Below, piece after piece: positions 4,684 through 6,471 of a stretch of 6,471 nucleotides of DNA; positions within the stretch are counted from its first letter, which is position 1; each line of letters opens with the position of its first letter. The notes under the pieces are model-generated. The model saw nothing but the letters and a program-made list of their open reading frames with translations. It had not been told where the DNA came from and made no database searches. The translations under genes and the position numbers were made by a program. This DNA comes from Treponema sp. GTDB lineage: Bacteria > Spirochaetota > Spirochaetia > Treponematales > Breznakiellaceae. The stretch is from contig JAISOR010000157.1 of the NCBI GenBank assembly GCA_031275535.1, forward strand, positions 1 through 6,471, read 5' to 3'.

Positions 4684-5748
4684 ATGAATATCTTAGGAAT
4701 CGAATCCTCCTGTGACGAATGTGCCGCGGCGGTTGTGGAGGACGGGAAAACCCCCTTATCCAACGTGGTGGCCACCCAGATACCGTTTCACGCGGTCTAT
4801 AACGGGGTGGTCCCCGAAATAGCAAGCCGCAAACATACCGAGTGGATCTACGCCGTGGTCAAGGAAGCCCTGGATACGGCCGGTACCGGCCCCGGCGGTA
4901 TCGACGGGGTAGCCGCTACGGCCCACCCGGGACTGCTGGGCTCCCTCCTTGTGGGGTTGAGTTTTGCCAAGGCCTTTGCCTGGGCCCGGGATCTCCCGTT
5001 TATCGCAGTGGATCATATGCTGGCCCACCTCTACGCCTGCCAGCTGCGCTATAACCCGCCCCATAACCCGGCCTCCGGCGCCCCGAGCCAGCCTGAAACC
5101 GGGGGCGTGGCATACCCCTTCCTGGGGCTCCTCGTTTCCGGGGGGCACAGCATTATCTGCCGGGTGGATGATTTTGACGATATTACCGTCCTGGGAACCA
5201 CCATTGACGACGCCGTGGGGGAGGCCTTCGATAAGGTATCGAAATATTACGGATTCGGCTATCCCGGCGGGGCCGCCATCGATAAGCTGGCCCAAACCGG
5301 CGATCCCGGGGCCTTCCGCTTCCCCATGCCCAACCTGTACAAGGGGGATCATCCCTATGATCTGTCCTATTCGGGGCTCAAAACCGCGGTGAGAAACCAA
5401 TTGGAGCAATTCCGGATCAAAAAAGGCGCCCCCAGCCCCCAGGATATTGCCGCTTCTTTCCAAAAAACCGCGGTGGATATCCTGCTCAGGAGCCTTTTCC
5501 GGGCCGCAGAGGACACCAAGCTCTCGACCATCGTTGCCGGCGGGGGGGTGGCGGCCAACTCGTACCTCCGGCTTCGGCTGGCGGAACGGAAGGACCTCCG
5601 GTGCCTTTTCCCCCCCCTGGAACTCTGCGGAGATAACGGCGCCATGATCGCCGCCCTGGGGTACCGCTACCTGGCCCGGGGGGATCGTTCCCCCCTCAGC
5701 GTCACCGCCTCCGCCCGGGTGCGGGCCTTTAAACGGTCATATCCGTGA
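4684..5748 (+). CDS. tsaD: tRNA N6-adenosine threonylcarbamoyltransferase TsaD
   Basis: A 354-residue protein, slightly longer than the roughly 335-340 common in bacteria. TsaD (formerly Gcp/YgjD) transfers the threonylcarbamoyl group from TC-AMP to A37 of ANN-decoding tRNAs, working in the cytoplasm with TsaB and TsaE, neither encoded here. Motifs are the start MNILGIESSCDE (1-12), HMLAH (111-115, metal-binding His pair), VSGGHS (151-156), TTIDDAVGEAFDKV (172-185), GYPGG (192-196), YDLSYSGLKTAV (225-236), VAGGGVAANS (284-293) and CGDNGAMIA (315-323, with the conserved Asp). A proline-rich insertion (about 123-141) between the HMLAH and VSGGHS regions accounts for the extra length. The N-terminal motif reads SCDEC where many homologues have SCDET. 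The ATG at 4684 gives exactly the family N-terminus. Shine-Dalgarno is poor, so translation may be coupled to the upstream gene. A C8 run (5610-5617) and a G7 run (5542-5548) leave the frame intact. Confidence 0.97.
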   Translation: MNILGIESSCDECAAAVVEDGKTPLSNVVATQIPFHAVYNGVVPEIASRKHTEWIYAVVKEALDTAGTGPGGIDGVAATAHPGLLGSLLVGLSFAKAFAWARDLPFIAVDHMLAHLYACQLRYNPPHNPASGAPSQPETGGVAYPFLGLLVSGGHSIICRVDDFDDITVLGTTIDDAVGEAFDKVSKYYGFGYPGGAAIDKLAQTGDPGAFRFPMPNLYKGDHPYDLSYSGLKTAVRNQLEQFRIKKGAPSPQDIAASFQKTAVDILLRSLFRAAEDTKLSTIVAGGGVAANSYLRLRLAERKDLRCLFPPLELCGDNGAMIAALGYRYLARGDRSPLSVTASARVRAFKRSYP

Positions 5749-5810
5749 AGAGGGGGCGTTTTCCTTCAAAAACTACCGAAAGGCACGATTAACCCTGAAC
5801 AAATTCCTTA

Positions 5811-5837
5811 TTGACTTTGCATAGACGTGGGTATAAT
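5811..5837 (+). promoter_or_regulatory. Promoter of the SPOR-domain gene
   Basis: TTGACT (5811-5816) and a perfect TATAAT (5832-5837) are separated by 15 bases, shorter than the usual 17. TAATAA (5834-5839) would give 17. Initiation is expected around 5844, at the start of a run of six G (5844-5849), leaving a leader of about 55 bases. I see no convincing terminator for tsaD between 5749 and this promoter, so some readthrough is possible. Confidence 0.65.
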
Positions 5838-5885
5838 AATGATGGGGGGTGTTTCTAAAACCGCCTTGAATTTTGGTAGTTGCCC

Positions 5886-5891
5886 GGGAGG
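5886..5891 (+). promoter_or_regulatory. Strong Shine-Dalgarno deciding the start of the SPOR-domain gene
   Basis: GGGAGG ends 6 bases before the ATG at 5898, the best ribosome-binding site in the window. It rules out the in-frame TTG at 5880, which would place six polar residues before the signal peptide. Confidence 0.75.
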
Positions 5892-5897
5892 AATCAT

Positions 5898-6338
5898 ATG
5901 CATAAAATCATCATCAGTTTTGTTCTGCTGCTGACAGGCGTCCTTTGCTTCCCCCAACAGAGCCTTAAAATTATCGGCAGAATTCCCGAGCCCCATAGTG
6001 ATAAAATTTCTCGAATCCAGGTGGGTGCATTCAAAACGCCGCATAACGCTGAAACGGCTTCCCGCAAATTAAAAAATGCCGGACTCCATCCGGTCCATGA
6101 AAATTACCGGGATTTTACCCGGGTACTCCTTACCGGCATCAGGGCGTGGAATATGCCGGTGGTATTAAAAACCATTGAATTGCTGGGGTTTAACGAGGCG
6201 TGGATCACGGAAGATCGGAACGCCGCCCCGCAGAGGGAGTTTCTGATCGATCCGGATGCGTTTTACGGCGAAATGAGCGGACCGCCCCCGGGGAGAACGG
6301 AAACGCCAAATTACCCCCCCCGCGCAGGATCGGTCTGA
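5898..6338 (+). CDS. Secreted SPOR-domain protein, frame broken after a C8 run
   Basis: 146 residues as read. The N-terminus MHKIIISFVLLLTGVLCFPQ is a signal peptide of Sec type. Leu at -1 of Cys17 argues against a lipoprotein. Residues about 37-106 form a SPOR-like domain: RIQVGAF starts the first strand, ETASRKLKNAGL the first helix, FTRVLLTGI the next strand, then VVLKTIELLGF and AWITED. SPOR domains bind glycan strands of peptidoglycan lacking stem peptides, usually at division sites, so a periplasmic cell-wall role is likely. After about residue 126 comes a proline-rich linker. At the C8 run (6314-6321, codons 139-142) the frame runs into PRAGSV and a TGA at 6336. One base fewer would join it to the open frame at 6322-6471. 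The protein is therefore probably truncated in this sequence. The start is set by the GGGAGG site and promoter upstream. Confidence 0.8.
   Translation: MHKIIISFVLLLTGVLCFPQQSLKIIGRIPEPHSDKISRIQVGAFKTPHNAETASRKLKNAGLHPVHENYRDFTRVLLTGIRAWNMPVVLKTIELLGFNEAWITEDRNAAPQREFLIDPDAFYGEMSGPPPGRTETPNYPPRAGSV
6314..6321 (+). repeat. C8 homopolymer at the frame break
   Basis: Eight consecutive C occur in the linker codons of the SPOR gene. With eight the frame closes 15 bases later. With seven (or ten) it would continue into the downstream open frame. Homopolymers of this length are prone to polymerase slippage and also to sequencing error. Confidence 0.85.
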
Positions 6339-6471
6339 GGACCGCAGCAATAATCCCGAAGAGGAGGCCTTTCCTCCCCCAAACCCCATCGCGGATCCCG
6401 GCTATTATACGCTCATGGCGGGCGAAACCAAAACCATCCGGCTCGACGCCGGAGCGGGGGCCCGGGGAATA
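6322..6471 (+). CDS. Probable continuation of the SPOR-domain gene in another frame, partial at window end
   Basis: Fifty codons without a stop run to the edge of the window in the frame one base off the SPOR gene. The segment begins AQDRSEDRSNNPEEEAFPPP, an acidic, proline-rich linker of the same style as the preceding SPOR-frame linker, then turns into YYTLMAGETKTIRLDAG, which resembles the first strands of a bacterial Ig-like domain (an inference from a short stretch). No start codon with a ribosome-binding site exists in this frame: it opens after a TGA at 6274-6276 and its first ATG, at 6415, is inside the beta-like segment with no Shine-Dalgarno. An independent gene is therefore unlikely, and a frameshifted continuation is favoured. 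Confidence 0.6.

Noticed and set aside
4756..5463. 235-codon antisense frame opposite tsaD
   Set aside because: It is a shadow of a highly conserved gene, with no motif or ribosome-binding site of its own.
5770..5881. AACTACC and GGTAGTT inverted repeat around the SPOR gene promoter
   Set aside because: Only 7 bases long and about 100 bases apart; chance is the simplest explanation.
5947..5949. Lipobox at Cys17 of the SPOR protein
   Set aside because: The residues before Cys are Gly-Val-Leu. Leu at -1 does not fit even relaxed spirochaetal lipoboxes, and the signal peptide reads better with cleavage after it.
6415..6471. Separate gene starting at the ATG at 6415
   Set aside because: No Shine-Dalgarno precedes it and the codon lies inside a segment that reads as continuous beta-strand sequence with the codons before it.

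Overview
The window reads as chromosomal DNA from a moderately GC-rich spirochaete, probably a Treponema-like member of the Spirochaetales. This is an inference from three things: an exported beta-rich outer-membrane-type protein, a divergent-polysaccharide-deacetylase gene placed directly upstream of tsaD, and a secreted SPOR-domain protein. No marker gene settles the taxonomy. I see no tRNA, rRNA, insertion sequence, CRISPR array or phage gene.

Left part (1-1957): a cluster of four consecutive hairpins (3-142) lies downstream of a leftward gene for a long-chain acyl-CoA synthetase (AMP-forming), 588 residues from a GTG start. A 394-base divergent intergenic region (1958-2351) follows. It holds a perfect 8-bp-stem inverted repeat in front of the synthetase gene. 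It also holds a strong sigma70-type promoter for the rightward gene, whose -10 is covered by an AATGATAA-N5-TTATCATT palindrome, and a hairpin in the leader of that gene.

Middle (2352-5748): an exported, beta-rich probable outer-membrane protein of unknown function is followed by terminator-like structures. Next comes a two-gene operon. Its first gene encodes a membrane-anchored protein with a 36% proline linker and a YibQ-type divergent polysaccharide deacetylase domain. Its second gene is tsaD, encoding the catalytic subunit for the t6A tRNA modification, 9 bases downstream.

Right part (5749-6471): a promoter with a perfect TATAAT and a strong Shine-Dalgarno site drive a secreted SPOR-domain protein. 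Its frame is broken right after a run of eight C at 6314-6321. Removing one C joins the SPOR frame to a frame that stays open to the window edge, in the same proline/acid-rich linker style. This is the most interesting observation here: a possible slippage-controlled (phase-variable) envelope protein, a programmed frameshift, a recent mutation or a sequencing error. The same window has an intact C8 inside tsaD, which argues for caution.

Functionally, most genes concern the cell envelope (acyl-CoA supply, outer membrane, glycan processing and peptidoglycan binding), with tsaD as the housekeeping exception. I find no clear multi-gene novel system. The points worth following are the C8 frameshift, the metalloregulator-like operator and the hairpin cluster.
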